NCBI RefSeq assembly: GCF_001895925.1
Contig: NZ_MPPI01000007.1
Coordinates: 100,409-164,408 of the forward strand
Direction of reading: 5' to 3'
From: Phormidesmis priestleyi ULC007
GTDB taxonomy: Bacteria; Cyanobacteriota; Cyanobacteriia; Leptolyngbyales; Leptolyngbyaceae
Length of the DNA: 64,000 bases
The first letter of the stretch is position 1, and the number at the start of each line of letters is the position of its first letter. The position numbers were made by a program, and so were the translations under genes. The notes beneath the pieces are model-generated. The model saw only the letters and a program-made list of their open reading frames with translations, searched no databases and was not told where the DNA came from. Of this stretch, positions 51,948 to 62,627 are shown piece after piece.

Positions 51948-53030
51948 TTAGGCGATCGTCTCCCAAAAGTTTTCTACTAGCGATCGTGATTGCAGTTGAG
52001 AATTGATTTGAGCCGATGTCGCCAACCCTGCCAAAAAAGCGCTTTCGACTCGGTTTCCCCTACACCAATCCCCAGTCAAAAGCAGCGGCGATCGAATATT
52101 TGCCGTCAGAAACTTCTCAGCCAGAGGATTAATGGGAAACGCATAGCGCCAGCGATGAACTTGCAGAATTTCGGGCGACTTAAGCCAGGGTGCCAACAAG
52201 TCAGCGGCTCTGTCTAAAAGCGTTTGTCCGATAGATTGAAGATCACTGGCTTCTAAATGACGACTTGCAAACGCCGCCGTGCTTTGAACGATCACAACGC
52301 GCTGAGAAGGCGAGTTTTGCTTGGTGCTATCTAAACCTACCCACCCGATCGCAGGGTCGTGGGCACAAGTTACCGCTTTCCAGGGTAAGGCTGACTCGTT
52401 TTGTTGGGGTGAATAGACCGCGATCGCGCTGATGCAAGCAGAAAATTGGATTGATCGCAGACGAGTTAAAAGTGTTTCAACATCTGCAACAGGTTCTAAC
52501 AGAGTCAACGCTTGCGGAGCCGGAATTGCGCTGACGATCGCCGATGCGGTTAAGCTTGCTGGGTTTGTGATCGGTGTCCTTTCATCAGGCTCAAACTGCA
52601 ATGCCCAGCCCTGATCAATTAGATGAATCGCTTCGACTCGTTGATTAAGCCAGATATTGAGTCCGGTGGCGAGAAACTTGGCGATCGTCGAGATTCCGGT
52701 CGGAGACGCATAGCGAGGAGCGTGATCAGGCGGTTCGATCAGTTGACCCTCTGCATCAAGTTCGTGAATCGTGTCAGTCCAGACTTGTAGGATCGATCGC
52801 TCAAGCAGTTTTTCAACTAGCGCTTTGAAGCGATCGTCCTTTGGCTTCAAATAGCACACGCCATGATCGGCGTGAGTGCCCTGCAACCGTCGAGTCGCTA
52901 ACCGCCCCCCCAATCCACGAGATTTCTCAACGACAACCACCTTATATCCAGCCTGTTGAAGTTGTTGAGCACAGGTCAGACCTGCTACCCCTGCGCCAAT
53001 TACAGCAATATCAAAGTGAGAATCAGCCAT
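51948..53030 (-). CDS. FAD-dependent oxidoreductase (renalase/amine-oxidase-like)
   Basis: About 360 residues starting MADSHFDIAVIGAGVAGLTC, with the dinucleotide motif GAGVAGLTCAQQ, then the FAD contact VVEKSRGLGGRLATRRL and DHGVCYLKPKD. The C-terminus has LLTGDWCRGNRVESAFLAGL, the second FAD contact. It resembles renalase-type NAD(P)-binding proteins; the substrate is unknown. The frame extends to an ATG at 53078, but that part (MSYELFRHQES) matches a common intergenic sequence ATGAGTTATGAATTAT and is unlikely to be coding. Confidence 0.85.
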   Translation of the reverse strand: MADSHFDIAVIGAGVAGLTCAQQLQQAGYKVVVVEKSRGLGGRLATRRLQGTHADHGVCYLKPKDDRFKALVEKLLERSILQVWTDTIHELDAEGQLIEPPDHAPRYASPTGISTIAKFLATGLNIWLNQRVEAIHLIDQGWALQFEPDERTPITNPASLTASAIVSAIPAPQALTLLEPVADVETLLTRLRSIQFSACISAIAVYSPQQNESALPWKAVTCAHDPAIGWVGLDSTKQNSPSQRVVIVQSTAAFASRHLEASDLQSIGQTLLDRAADLLAPWLKSPEILQVHRWRYAFPINPLAEKFLTANIRSPLLLTGDWCRGNRVESAFLAGLATSAQINSQLQSRSLVENFWETIA

Positions 53031-53144
53031 TTTAGAAGAGTTTTGAGATTCCTGATGCCGAAATAATTCATAACTCATGACTCCCCCTTCCTACTATGTA
53101 GAATGTGGGAGATTGCCATCACTCTGCATTGAAGGAGTTTACGA

Positions 53145-53987
53145 GTGGACGAACTGAGAGCCGCGTTAGAGTTAGCGACCGAGGATGAGTTACGGGATTT
53201 AACCGAAATATTGTTCCGTCCCAAGTTTAACCCGTTAGATTATGTCAGCACGCCTGACCCGATCGCGGTGCAGAGTCAAGATCGCGACGATTGGCTGGAT
53301 GCGATCGATCAGCGATTTCGCTATTTAGCTGCTGATGGAGTCACGGTGCTGCGTCGTCAAACGGGTCAGGTGAGCTATCGCCAGGTTTTGATTCAAGTCT
53401 GTCGCTATTTAAAGCTGCCTTATGCTGGCTCAATGTCTACCACTGATCTGGAAGCCGAAATCTTTCTTAGCGTACTCAACCGCGCCTGGAAACAACTGCC
53501 CGCTTTAGAAAAGACTGCTCTAACGCGACGGGTACAGCGATCGATCGCCCAATCCACTTTAGCGAGTCAATTGCCTCTCTCAGTTCAGAACGATCCGCTG
53601 AAGCTAATTTTAAAAGGCAGCGGTGCGATCGCCATTAGTTCCTTAGTGCGCCCAATGCTGTTGCAGCACGTTGCCCGCCAGTTTGCGCTGCATTTTGCCA
53701 GTTATCAAGTGGCAAAAGAAACCCTCGCTCAGGGTGGAATCGCAGCGGCAGGTCAGTTTCAGAACTATGTGTCGATGCGGATGGCGCGGCATGGCATGGC
53801 GGTGAGTGCGGCGAGATATGGCGCGGCTCGAACGGTGTTTGCGGTGGCGGGTTCGGCAATGTGGGCGTGGTTTCTAGCAGATTTGGGGTGGCGATCGATT
53901 TCGACTAATTATGGTCGAGTAATTCCGACGGTGTTTGCGGTGGCACAAATTCGGTTAACGCGTTCTGAGTGTTTTGAGGCGATTTGA
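53145..53987 (+). CDS. YaaW family (UPF0174-like) protein
   Basis: 280 residues from GTG 53145, with a GGAG site upstream. It starts MDELRAALELATEDELRDLT, has VLIQVCRYLKLPYAGSMSTT and DLEAEIFLSVLNRAWKQLP, then a hydrophobic, Ala-rich C-terminal part (VFAVAGSAMWAWFLADLGWR). The organisation is that of E. coli YaaW, whose function is not well defined. Overlaps the next gene by 4 bases (TTGA), so the two are coupled. Confidence 0.72.
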   Translation: MDELRAALELATEDELRDLTEILFRPKFNPLDYVSTPDPIAVQSQDRDDWLDAIDQRFRYLAADGVTVLRRQTGQVSYRQVLIQVCRYLKLPYAGSMSTTDLEAEIFLSVLNRAWKQLPALEKTALTRRVQRSIAQSTLASQLPLSVQNDPLKLILKGSGAIAISSLVRPMLLQHVARQFALHFASYQVAKETLAQGGIAAAGQFQNYVSMRMARHGMAVSAARYGAARTVFAVAGSAMWAWFLADLGWRSISTNYGRVIPTVFAVAQIRLTRSECFEAI

Positions 53988-55279
53988 GAAAGATTTTGAA
54001 CGTGATTCGACTTCAAGATCATCCCGATCGGGCACTGCAAAGGCACTGGAACGTCATTCAAGTTGGATTATTTCTGCTGCCTTTTAGCGCGTTTTTGGGC
54101 TGCGTTGCCTTACTAGTCACATCGCTGGATATTTGGAGACGACAGCATAAATCTTTAATTCGTCAGCCTCTCAATCTCGGATTTTTAGGGCTAGGCGTTT
54201 GGCTGTTTGTCACCGCTTGCTTTGCCTTCGATCGCGAGAATGCCTTTCTAGGGTTATTCAACTTTCTGCCCTTTTTTATCGTTTTCCCGGCTTTGGGTGT
54301 GTTGATTCAGACTCCCGCTCAACTGCGACGCATTGCCTGGACTCTCGTTCTCACCTCAATCCCGGTGACGCTGATTGGCTTGGGGCAACTCTACTTAAAT
54401 TGGGGCGGACATCCTTCTCTGCTGTGGGGTTTGATTGAATGGACGATCGCACCCACTGGCAACCCGCCTGGACGCATGGCATCGGTGTTTACTTATGCGA
54501 ATGTGTTAGCGAGCTATTTTGTGGTGGTTTTTGTGTTGGGGCTGGGGCTGTGGGTTGAGTCTGCCAAACAAACTCGGCACTGGTATTTTTTAGGAAGCGT
54601 TGTCTTAATCAACACGATCGCGCTCATTCTCACCAACTCTCGGAACGCTTGGGCGATCGCTCTGCTAACTTGTCTTGCTTTTGCGCTCTATCAAGGCTGG
54701 CATTGGCTGGTTAGCATTGTTGCCGCGATTGCTGGAGTGATGTTAGGCGCGGCATTTGCACCCCTGCCCTTTCAAACCTGGTTTCGGCTGGTTGTTCCAG
54801 CGTTCTTTTGGGCGAGGTTGAACGATCAGATGTATAGCGATCGTCCCGTGGCTCAACTGCGATCAACTCAGTGGAAGTTTGCCTGGTCACTTGCCCAACA
54901 ACGTCCGCTCACAGGTTGGGGGTTGCGAAACTTTACGCAACTCTATGACGCTCAAATGCATTACTGGCTGGGACATCCTCACAATCTGTTGCTGATGATA
55001 TCGGCTGAAGCAGGAATTCCAGCGGCGTTATTGTTGTCTGGCTTAGTCGGTTGGGTAATGGCTCAGGGAGTGTTGGCGCTGAGGAATATGGATAGCGATC
55101 GGCTAATCTATTTCACGTTTCTGATGGCGTTTTCTGCCTGTGCATTGTTCAGCTTTTTAGATATTACGTTGTTCGATGCCCGGATCAATACGATCGGGTG
55201 GGTATTGCTTGCAGGAATTTGGGGAGTCGCCGATCGACATTTGGGTAGAACGAAAGTAACCTCATCGATCGGCAGTTAA
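53984..55279 (+). CDS. O-antigen ligase family membrane protein
   Basis: 431 residues from TTG 53984, with about eleven hydrophobic segments. The Wzy/WaaL core loop is LTGWGLRNFTQLYDAQMHYW followed by LGHPHNLLLMISAEAGIPAA, containing the H-N and E-x-G residues typical of the family. It joins or polymerises a lipid-linked sugar polymer at the periplasmic side; some cyanobacterial relatives (IctB) were once linked to bicarbonate. Coupled to the YaaW-family gene. Confidence 0.85.
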   Translation: MRKILNVIRLQDHPDRALQRHWNVIQVGLFLLPFSAFLGCVALLVTSLDIWRRQHKSLIRQPLNLGFLGLGVWLFVTACFAFDRENAFLGLFNFLPFFIVFPALGVLIQTPAQLRRIAWTLVLTSIPVTLIGLGQLYLNWGGHPSLLWGLIEWTIAPTGNPPGRMASVFTYANVLASYFVVVFVLGLGLWVESAKQTRHWYFLGSVVLINTIALILTNSRNAWAIALLTCLAFALYQGWHWLVSIVAAIAGVMLGAAFAPLPFQTWFRLVVPAFFWARLNDQMYSDRPVAQLRSTQWKFAWSLAQQRPLTGWGLRNFTQLYDAQMHYWLGHPHNLLLMISAEAGIPAALLLSGLVGWVMAQGVLALRNMDSDRLIYFTFLMAFSACALFSFLDITLFDARINTIGWVLLAGIWGVADRHLGRTKVTSSIGS

Positions 55280-55309
55280 TAGTCTTTGGTTTCGATTTGG
55301 TGTTTGAGT

Positions 55310-55651
55310 ATGAAGTTGTATGTGCAATACGGAGAGGAATTGTCTAGCCAATGGCAAAGGGTTTGTGAATTAGACCTAAAACCTGGCGTTGGATCACATC
55401 CACAGTCGATGGCAACTTCTAGAGATGTGCTTGGCCTAAATCCTGAATCTATCGTTTTACCTAATGGTGAACAATTAGAGATTAGTGCTTATTATTCTTT
55501 AGGAAATCGAGGCATCAGTATCAACATAGTCGGTAACGACAAAACCCTAATTCAAGTTGGTGGTTTTAAACACAGTGAGACAAGTTATGATCCCAGCGTC
55601 ATTTTTCTCACACCGAAAGGATTATATCTATCTTTGCTAGTGGGTCAGTAA
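55310..55651 (+). CDS. Hypothetical protein
   Basis: 113 residues from ATG 55310, starting MKLYVQYGEELSSQWQRVCE. The rest has beta-strand patterns (EISAYYSLGNRGISINIVGN) and no membrane segment. No family recognised. It is followed by a small antitoxin-like gene 23 bases downstream. The ribosome binding site is weak. Confidence 0.55.
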   Translation: MKLYVQYGEELSSQWQRVCELDLKPGVGSHPQSMATSRDVLGLNPESIVLPNGEQLEISAYYSLGNRGISINIVGNDKTLIQVGGFKHSETSYDPSVIFLTPKGLYLSLLVGQ

Positions 55652-55674
55652 CAAAAATAGGAGCAGGTTGAAGA

Positions 55675-55899
55675 ATGAGTAAGAAAGTCAGTATCACTTT
55701 GGATGACGAAGTTCTAGACTTTGTAGGTCAGTTAACAAGCGATCGTGGCAGTTTCATAAACGACATTCTCCCGAAAGAGAAGCAGAGGGGTTTTATGAAG
55801 GATCTGGAAGATGCCTACAAGGAGCAGGCTAATGATCCAAAGTTTCAAGAAGAGATATCTACTTGGAATGTCACAATGGACGATGGTTTAGATGCCTAA
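55675..55899 (+). CDS. CopG-like ribbon-helix-helix antitoxin, no toxin next to it
   Basis: 74 residues starting MSKKVSITLDDEVLDFVGQL, the strand and first helix of a ribbon-helix-helix domain, then FINDILPKEKQRGFMKDLED and an acidic tail typical of MazE-like antitoxins. GGAG lies 12 bases before the ATG. Its stop overlaps an ATG that opens only ten codons (MPNRTLVRKL), which looks like the remains of a coupled toxin gene. Confidence 0.75.
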   Translation: MSKKVSITLDDEVLDFVGQLTSDRGSFINDILPKEKQRGFMKDLEDAYKEQANDPKFQEEISTWNVTMDDGLDA

Positions 55900-55970
55900 T
55901 AGGACATTAGTGAGAAAGCTGTAGGCATTGAACTTGGTTTCGGTTCGGCATTCAAAACTACCTAACCCGA

Positions 55971-58850
55971 TTATTCAACCGGACGCACGATCGCAGGTGT
56001 CTTCGTAGGCGTAGGTTGAAAGATTGCTTGCAGTGCTTCATCAAGGGTTGCTGCCATCGCGATCTGATTTTCGTAGGCAACAATCACGCGTACTAGTGTA
56101 GGTAAACTGTTTTGTTCCGCTTCGAGGTAGAGCGGCTCGACATAAAGCAGCGATCGCTCGATCGGAATCACCAACAAATTTCCTTGAACGACGCGTGATC
56201 CGGCTCGGTTCCAAAGAGAAATTTGCTGGGAGATCACCGGATCTTGATTGATTCGGGCCTCAATTTGCTCAGTGCCAAAGACCAGTTCTTGTTTAGGAAA
56301 CGTGTATAGCAACAGTTTGCCGTAGTTTTCACCGTCCGATCGAGCCGCTAACCAGGCGATCAGATTTGTGCGTTGATTGGGCGTGTAGGGCAACAACAAA
56401 ATAAATTCTTCACTGGCAGCAGTTGGGAGTTTGGTAATCAAATAATAGGGTTCAACGGGCTGCGTTTTGTTGCCATAAATCTCATTCGGAACTTGCCATT
56501 GATCTTCACGATTATAGAAAACTTGCGGATCAGTCATGTGATAGGTAATCAACCGTTCAGCCTGACTGTTAAAGAGATCGATCGGATAGCGAAGATGACT
56601 GAGCAACGCAGGCGGTAATGTGGCGATCGGTTTCAACAAGTTTGGAAAAATTGCTGCCCAACTTTGAATCATCGGATCTTGAGCATCCGACACATAGAAG
56701 TCTACTGAACCGTTGTAAGCATCAACCACAACTTTAACGGAGTTGCGAATATAGTTAAAGCCAAACTGTCCGGGGTCGGAATAGGGATAGCGATCGCTCG
56801 TAGTATAAGCATCGACAATCCAGTAAAGACGGCTGGGAGTGGCTCCTTGATTTTCTTTAACGTCTGCCACGACGAGATAAGGATCTTGGTCATAGCGCAG
56901 AAAAGGGGCGATCGCGCGAATTCGTTCGTTAATGTTGCGACGGAACAGCAGCTTTGTTTGTTCAGTAAAATTGCTCGTTAAAAGCATCTGCCAGTCGCTG
57001 AGATAGTTAGCAAACAGCAAGCGCCGCCAAGGAGCCGCGATTTTAATGCCGCCTCGCCCATCGTAAGTGTTGTAAGCGTTTTCATTGCCGCTCGGATAGT
57101 CAAACTCTTGCACCTTGGTCGCAGTCATAACATAGGTGTGAGCGCTTTCGCCGTAGTAAATGCGCGGATTCTCGATCGGAATGCTGGCTCGAATCTGCTG
57201 ACTCGAAAGCCGCAAGTTGCCGTTGCCTTGATTGGGAGCATCCACGCCAATATCGCGCACAAAATAACCAGGTAGACCGCCGGGTGCCACTCGATTCACT
57301 GGGCTGAGGGTAAATCCATAGCCGTGCGTGTAGGTCAAATGCTCGTTGACCCAAGTTTGAGCCTCTGGCGGAACATTGTTGTAGTCAAGTTCGCGAGCGG
57401 CGATTAAGACTTGCTGTTCTTCAGTTGTGCGCTTTGACTGCTCACTGGGGAGCGTATAGCGATCGATGTCGGCATCAAAAAAAGTGTAATAGGGACGAAT
57501 CTGCTGAAGCTGTCGGTTAGTTTGCAGCAACGGGCGAGTATCCCACAGGCGAATATTGCGAATGGTCAAAGCGTTTTTCTGAAGCGCTTCTAAGGTGAGA
57601 TCGTTTTGCGGATTGAAGGTTTGAGCGTCGATTTCGGTGAGGTTAAAGGCTTCTCTGGTTTTGGCGATGCTGCGCTCAATATAGGGTCGTTCTTTCGCTA
57701 ACTCGTTGGGCTGGACGGCAAAGCGTTGGACTGAAATCGATAACAGCGGAGTCGCGATCGTTGCCACTAATCCATAAATCGCGAGTCCGTAGAACAATTT
57801 TGAATTCTGGATTCTGAACTTTGAGTTGAAGCAAGCGCGGTAGAAAAAGTAGAGCGCGATCGCCACTGCTGCAAAACTCAACGCAGTATAGGCAGGTAAT
57901 TGCACCGCAACATCTGTGTAACTAGCTCCATAAGCAACGCCGCGAGTTGAATAGAGCAACTCATAGCGACTGACCCAATAGCTGAGGGCGATCGCCAGCA
58001 TCAAACATCCGCCTAGCCCTGATAAATGGCGCTGTTGTTGCGGCGAAAAGCCTGAAACTGTTCCTTCACTCAAGCTGTTGCCTGACAGTAGATAGATTAA
58101 ACAAACGGCGACAAATCCATAAATAAATAATCCGATCAGCCAATATTGCAGCAGTTCTGCGATCGGCAAAAAGAATACATAATCACCCACATTTCGATTA
58201 AAGAGTGGCTCAATCCCATCAAACGAGATGGCGTGGAGGGCTTGCAGCACCTTGCCCCAATGGTGCGACAGAATAAATCCTAATCCCAAGCTGAAACCGA
58301 TCGCGATCACGGTTAATAAAAATCGTGGATAGATCAGCAGCGCGATCGCAAATCCAGCTAAGGCGATCAGTTCCAGCGAGGCAACCCACCCTTGTCCTAA
58401 TGGCGCAAAGAGTTGAGCGAGGATTTGCGCGATCGTGTCTAAGCCAAATTGAGTCGGTGAGACTGGAGAAATATTAGGAAGCACCCAGTTAAGCTGCCAA
58501 AAACTCGCGGCGGTCTGCCCATAGTGCAGCAGCAAAACCCCAATCAGCAGACTGAGGGCAAACGTGAGGGGAATCAGCCAGAAGAGAGCATTAGGAGAAT
58601 TTGAATGTTGAGTTTTTGAAGGTTGGGGCTTGAGTCGATCGGCGTGAACAAGATTGCCGAGAAGAAACCAGGCTGAACCAAGGGTGACGATCGTCCAGAT
58701 TGCCGCTTGAGTGCCCAGCCGCAGCCAAAACACCCGCAAATAACCCACTTCTTGAAACCAAAAGCTTTCTGCAATCAAATGAGACAGCAGATCAAACCCG
58801 AACCACAGCCCTACTAAGGGAACGAATGATTTAGAGACTTGATTCCACAT
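55971..58850 (-). CDS. UPF0182 family membrane protein
   Basis: About 959 residues. The first 370 contain about seven hydrophobic segments ([20 protein letters not shown] at the start). The following large soluble domain has [52 protein letters not shown] and [20 protein letters not shown], signatures of UPF0182 (COG1615). The function is unknown. ATG 58850 is preferred; the frame is open to a TTG at 58868. Confidence 0.93.
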   Translation of the reverse strand: MWNQVSKSFVPLVGLWFGFDLLSHLIAESFWFQEVGYLRVFWLRLGTQAAIWTIVTLGSAWFLLGNLVHADRLKPQPSKTQHSNSPNALFWLIPLTFALSLLIGVLLLHYGQTAASFWQLNWVLPNISPVSPTQFGLDTIAQILAQLFAPLGQGWVASLELIALAGFAIALLIYPRFLLTVIAIGFSLGLGFILSHHWGKVLQALHAISFDGIEPLFNRNVGDYVFFLPIAELLQYWLIGLFIYGFVAVCLIYLLSGNSLSEGTVSGFSPQQQRHLSGLGGCLMLAIALSYWVSRYELLYSTRGVAYGASYTDVAVQLPAYTALSFAAVAIALYFFYRACFNSKFRIQNSKLFYGLAIYGLVATIATPLLSISVQRFAVQPNELAKERPYIERSIAKTREAFNLTEIDAQTFNPQNDLTLEALQKNALTIRNIRLWDTRPLLQTNRQLQQIRPYYTFFDADIDRYTLPSEQSKRTTEEQQVLIAARELDYNNVPPEAQTWVNEHLTYTHGYGFTLSPVNRVAPGGLPGYFVRDIGVDAPNQGNGNLRLSSQQIRASIPIENPRIYYGESAHTYVMTATKVQEFDYPSGNENAYNTYDGRGGIKIAAPWRRLLFANYLSDWQMLLTSNFTEQTKLLFRRNINERIRAIAPFLRYDQDPYLVVADVKENQGATPSRLYWIVDAYTTSDRYPYSDPGQFGFNYIRNSVKVVVDAYNGSVDFYVSDAQDPMIQSWAAIFPNLLKPIATLPPALLSHLRYPIDLFNSQAERLITYHMTDPQVFYNREDQWQVPNEIYGNKTQPVEPYYLITKLPTAASEEFILLLPYTPNQRTNLIAWLAARSDGENYGKLLLYTFPKQELVFGTEQIEARINQDPVISQQISLWNRAGSRVVQGNLLVIPIERSLLYVEPLYLEAEQNSLPTLVRVIVAYENQIAMAATLDEALQAIFQPTPTKTPAIVRPVE

Positions 58851-58909
58851 ACAAAACGCAAGGATCAAAAGTCAGGTAGCAAACCAACCGCACAGAGTTA
58901 AGAGAGTAA

Positions 58910-59155
58910 TTACTTGCCAAACAACTCTTGTACTAGATTATCTCGACTCAATTTTGTATGTTCAGCTACTTCTCTCAGAATGGCAGAGAGCGTTCCAACT
59001 TTGATGGCATCGTGATCTGGAACTGTGATCTGATGCTCTCCACCTGACTGAGTTGTTAGCCGAATATGGCTCCCGTTCTGACGCTGGACGACATATCCAA
59101 ATTTAGCAAGAAGCTTCGCGAGTTCCTGTCCAGACAGATCACGCGGCAGTTTCAT
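58910..59155 (-). CDS. hicA: HicA toxin
   Basis: 81 residues with dsRNA-binding-like fold: LSGQELAKLLAKFGYVVQRQ, NGSHIRLTT with the catalytic His in GSH, and HDAIKVGTLSAILREVAEHT. HicA cuts mRNA. It overlaps the upstream hicB by 4 bases (ATGA), the reverse of the classical hicA-hicB order but common. Both genes are intact. Confidence 0.9.
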   Translation of the reverse strand: MKLPRDLSGQELAKLLAKFGYVVQRQNGSHIRLTTQSGGEHQITVPDHDAIKVGTLSAILREVAEHTKLSRDNLVQELFGK

Positions 59156-59361
59156 GAGGCGATAACTTCATCTCTTACAAAATGCAATCGGATCAGTTTG
59201 GGGCGGTTCTGCTCATCTGCAAAATGGCACCGCACAGCATCCCGAATTTCTTCTCGTAAAGTGGCAACGTCATCTGCTTCGGTGAAAATCGCTGCTCCCA
59301 AGGCGCGAGCAGTGTAGCCACCATCTGGATCATCTTCAATCAAAAACACAATTTCAGTCAT
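59152..59361 (-). CDS. hicB: HicB-like antitoxin
   Basis: 69 residues, MTEIVFLIEDDPDGGYTARA then REEIRDAVRCHFADEQNRPK, the short HicB form without a DNA-binding domain. It lies directly before and overlaps hicA. It would block the HicA active site. Confidence 0.85.
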   Translation of the reverse strand: MTEIVFLIEDDPDGGYTARALGAAIFTEADDVATLREEIRDAVRCHFADEQNRPKLIRLHFVRDEVIAS

Positions 59362-59447
59362 AAGATACGAACGATCGGTTTCAGCTTGCTGTTTGCTTTA
59401 CGTCTATTTTCTGGCATTGCTGAATTACGGTATGAAATGCTAAATTC

Positions 59448-59533
59448 GCCCTCACCCTAGCCCTCTCCCAGAAGGAGAGGGAACAAGACTTCTGGCTCCC
59501 TTCTCCCTGGGGAGAAGGGTTGGGGATGAGGGC
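59448..59533. repeat. Dispersed palindromic repeat (CCCTCACCCTAGCCCTCTCCC type)
   Basis: GCCCTCACCCTAGCCCTCTC pairs with GAGAAGGGTTGGGGATGAGGGC; two internal GAGAGG/CTCCC hairpins are nested. This type of repeat is common between bacterial genes. It separates the hicBA pair from hemA. Confidence 0.75.
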
Positions 59534-59569
59534 AATTCATACATTCATTCAGAAACGTCTATTTTCTTT

Positions 59570-60865
59570 CTACACTCTCGCTTGCTGATTTGAGGGGGTT
59601 TCTAGATTAAACAACACCGTTAATGTCTGCATCGCTTGACGACGAGCTTCAATATCCTGCTGTGCCCTCAACTGCACCATCGGATCGTGCAAAATTTTGT
59701 TGACAATGCCGCGAGTCAGCGCCTCGATCACTTCTTTATGACGATCGCCAAACTCATTCCCCAATCTCGATAGCGCTTTTTCTAATTCTTGAACACGAAT
59801 CGTTTCTACTTTGTCTCGCAGGCTGCTGATCGTGGAAACAGTTTCGAGCGATCGTAGCCACAGATCAAATCCGTCGATCTCTTCGTCGAGCAGCAATTCG
59901 GCTTCCATTGCCATCTGGCGGCGGCTTTCTTGGTTTTGCGCGACCACGGCTTTCAAATCATCCACGTTAAAGGCTTGGACGTGGGGCAACTCGTTGACGT
60001 TCGCATCGACGTTGCGAGGAACGGCGATGTCAAACAGCATTGAATGTTGATTGGGCTGCAACACAGACTCTAGCTTGGCGCGATCGAGAATCGGTTCGGT
60101 TGCCGAGGTGCTAGTGAAAATAATATCGGAGTCAGCGATCGTCGGCAGCATTTCCGCCATCAGACCCAGATGCAGCGGCGCATCGGGAAACAGTTTGGCT
60201 AACTCATTAGCGCGCTCGATCGTGCGGTTCAAAATCGTAATGTGAGTGGCACCTTTAGACAACAAATGCTGAACCAGCAACCGAGACATCTTACCCGCAC
60301 CGAGGATCAGCACGCGACAAGCCGCTAAATTTTGGGCTTTAATCTGCGCCAGTTCGACGGCTGCCGAGCTAATTGAAACCGCTCCCGTGCCGATGCTAGT
60401 TTCGGTGCGAACGCGCTTCCCGGCGGTGATTCCCTGCTTGAAGAGTTGATTGAGAATCCGACCTACGCCGTTGTGTTGCTGCCCTAGTTTGTGACACTGT
60501 TTCACCTGGGCTAAAATTTGTCCTTCGCCCAAAACCAGACTGTCTAACCCTGACGAGACTCGCATCAAGTGCATAACTGCATCCTGGTGCAGCAGCGTGA
60601 AGAGATATTGACGCAAATAGATCGCAGGCAGCTTGCTGTGTTCTGAAAGAAACTGAATGACTTCGCGAATGCCCTGCTCAGTTTCGGTAGTGACAATATA
60701 GATTTCTAGACGGTTGCAGGTGCTGAGAACTGCGACCTCTTCTAAGTGAGGATAGCTGCACAACTCTGCGATCGCCTTGTCATAAACGGGTTCAGGAATA
60801 CTCAGTTTTTCGCGAACTTCAACCGGAGCTGTTTTATGACTCAGCCCCACAACGGCAATGTTCAT
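59570..60865 (-). CDS. hemA: Glutamyl-tRNA reductase
   Basis: 431 residues, the first committed enzyme of tetrapyrrole synthesis, reducing glutamyl-tRNA to glutamate-1-semialdehyde. It starts [20 protein letters not shown]. The active-site Cys lies in [14 protein letters not shown]; the substrate region is [20 protein letters not shown]; the NADPH domain has [18 protein letters not shown]. The C-terminal dimer helix is present. Its length is normal. No HemA-degrading signal can be judged from sequence. It lies next to glpX on the same strand. Confidence 0.97.
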   Translation of the reverse strand: MNIAVVGLSHKTAPVEVREKLSIPEPVYDKAIAELCSYPHLEEVAVLSTCNRLEIYIVTTETEQGIREVIQFLSEHSKLPAIYLRQYLFTLLHQDAVMHLMRVSSGLDSLVLGEGQILAQVKQCHKLGQQHNGVGRILNQLFKQGITAGKRVRTETSIGTGAVSISSAAVELAQIKAQNLAACRVLILGAGKMSRLLVQHLLSKGATHITILNRTIERANELAKLFPDAPLHLGLMAEMLPTIADSDIIFTSTSATEPILDRAKLESVLQPNQHSMLFDIAVPRNVDANVNELPHVQAFNVDDLKAVVAQNQESRRQMAMEAELLLDEEIDGFDLWLRSLETVSTISSLRDKVETIRVQELEKALSRLGNEFGDRHKEVIEALTRGIVNKILHDPMVQLRAQQDIEARRQAMQTLTVLFNLETPSNQQARV

Positions 60866-60940
60866 TTTAAATTCACTCTAAAATTACGATGCTGAACGCG
60901 ATGAATTTGAAAATTAACGGGTCAAGAATGGTGAGCAAAC

Positions 60941-60974
60941 AGGGAATAGTCCAACACCTCGCGGACTATTCCCT
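60941..60974 (-). terminator. Hairpin at the end of the glpX-type gene
   Basis: 12-bp perfect stem AGGGAATAGTCC / GGACTATTCCCT (60941-60952 with 60963-60974), 20 bases beyond the stop. The T-run after it is weak (GTTTGC). Confidence 0.7.
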
Positions 60975-60994
60975 ATCGCCGATCGACCGAGCGA

Positions 60995-62032
60995 TTAGTG
61001 CAGTTGCACCACTTTGGGCTGTCCAGACATGTGAACGGTGTCAACAAATCGAGCCGTCTGAGATTTGTTGGAGATCACCAGCGACTGGGTTCTTGCGCCG
61101 CCCTTAAAGAAGCGCACCCCTTGCATCAGGTTGCCAGGAGTGATGCCGCATCCTGCAAATAGCACGGTGTCACCCGATGCCAATTCGCTTGCGTCATAGA
61201 CTTTATCGGGGTCGTTGATGCCCATGCTTTTCAGACGATCGATGTTAGCTTCTCTGCTTTCACCAATTAGACCTGTTTTCACCACTTCTGGATCATAGAT
61301 CAGTTGTCCTTGGAAGTGCCCACCCATTGCGCGCATTGCGGCGGCAGAAATGACTCCTTCAGGAGCCGCACCGATGCCCATCAGCGCGTGAATGTTGGTG
61401 CCTGCAAAGCCGCAAGAGATGGCAGCGCCCACGTCACCATCGCTGATTAGCTGCACTCTGGCACCTGCTTCACGGATTTCAGCGATCAGACCGTTGTGGC
61501 GTTCGCGCTTCATCACGACGATGACGAGTTCTTCGATCGAGCGATCTAAACACTCAGACAAAATCTTCAAGTTCTCAGTGGCAGACTTGTTGATGTCTAC
61601 TCTGCCTTTGGCAGCCGGAGGAGCCGCAATTTTCTTCATGTAAAAATCGGGGGCGGCAAACAATCCACCTTTTTCGGAGATTGCCAGCACTGCCATTGAG
61701 CCGGGTTGACCATAAGCGCAAAGGTTGGTGCCTTCGCAGGGGTCAACGGCGATATCAATCTCGACTAACTCATCGGGGTTGCAGAAGGTTTTGGCATCGG
61801 GTTGAGTACACACCCCCACTTCCTCGCCGATATAGAGCATCGGAGCGTCATCTCGCTCTCCTTCTCCAATCACGATGCGACCCCGCATGTAGATTTTATT
61901 CATCCGCTCCCGCATGGCTTCGACTGCCACGTGGTCAGCCATGTTTTTATCCCCTTTTCCCATCCAGCGAGCGGAGGCGATCGCAGCCTGCTCAACCACT
62001 TCAATAATCTCTAAGCCCAGCGTGTTTTCCAC
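60995..62032 (-). CDS. glpX: Class II fructose-1,6-/sedoheptulose-1,7-bisphosphatase
   Basis: 345 residues of the GlpX type, which in cyanobacteria cuts both bisphosphates of the Calvin cycle (F/SBPase). It has [38 protein letters not shown], the metal/active site [20 protein letters not shown] and [20 protein letters not shown]. It starts at GTG 62032 with GGAGG nine bases upstream. CP12 is the divergent neighbour. Often called glpX or fbp/sbp. Confidence 0.95.
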   Translation of the reverse strand: MENTLGLEIIEVVEQAAIASARWMGKGDKNMADHVAVEAMRERMNKIYMRGRIVIGEGERDDAPMLYIGEEVGVCTQPDAKTFCNPDELVEIDIAVDPCEGTNLCAYGQPGSMAVLAISEKGGLFAAPDFYMKKIAAPPAAKGRVDINKSATENLKILSECLDRSIEELVIVVMKRERHNGLIAEIREAGARVQLISDGDVGAAISCGFAGTNIHALMGIGAAPEGVISAAAMRAMGGHFQGQLIYDPEVVKTGLIGESREANIDRLKSMGINDPDKVYDASELASGDTVLFAGCGITPGNLMQGVRFFKGGARTQSLVISNKSQTARFVDTVHMSGQPKVVQLH

Positions 62033-62304
62033 GAAGTAAGTCCTCCAACTGCTGATATTGAGCCACTTTGAAAAGCGCTCTCAGTTTACAAGTCTACCAA
62101 AAGGGGGTGATGCCTTCTTATTTACCTGTGTGTTAAGTTTTGCGATGGAAAAAGCCGGGATCAGCGATAGGCAGAGATCTGTCTGGGGAGGAAGTTCGAT
62201 CAGGCTAACGGGCGCTAAGTTGAATTCAGGACTTTTGAGAGTCTTAATTCAAAAGCTACTTAGTCAAAAGTCCAATGATCACTCCTAGTCAGGAAAATAA
62301 GCCG

Positions 62305-62547
62305 ATGACTCCAGAGACAAAAGTTCCTTCTACAAATGTTGAAAACCAGCTTCAAGAGTTAACAGAGCAAGCTCGGACTGCCTGTGCGACGACGGGAGAT
62401 GCGTCGAGTGAATGTGTAGCGGCTTGGGATGCGGTGGAAGAAGTGCAAGCCGAGATGTCTGATCAAAGTCCAGACAAACGGTCTAGCCTCGATCGCTATT
62501 GTGCCGACAGCCCGGATGCCGCAGAATGTCGTATTTATGATGTTTAA
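62305..62547 (+). CDS. CP12 family protein
   Basis: About 80 residues. The C-terminal motif YCADSPDAAECRIYDV, with its Cys pair, and SECVAAWDAVEEVQAEMSDQ are diagnostic of CP12, a disordered protein that in darkness holds GAPDH and phosphoribulokinase inactive through Cys-Cys bonds. A second Cys pair (ACATTGDASSEC) lies at the N-terminal side. The start may be ATG 62305, with AGGAAAA upstream, or ATG 62275, which would add ten residues. It is divergent from the F/SBPase gene. Confidence 0.92.
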   Translation: MTPETKVPSTNVENQLQELTEQARTACATTGDASSECVAAWDAVEEVQAEMSDQSPDKRSSLDRYCADSPDAAECRIYDV

Positions 62548-62627
62548 ATGACAGTTGTGTCAGCGATCGCAAGATCTTCAAAACTTTTAACAGAGCGATC
62601 GCTGACTCATTACCAGCAGGCTTTTTG

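Noticed and set aside
53031..53078. N-terminal extension of the FAD oxidoreductase from ATG 53078
   Set aside because: The DNA is the common ATGAGTTATGAATTAT intergenic sequence; the flavin motif starts after the ATG at 53030.
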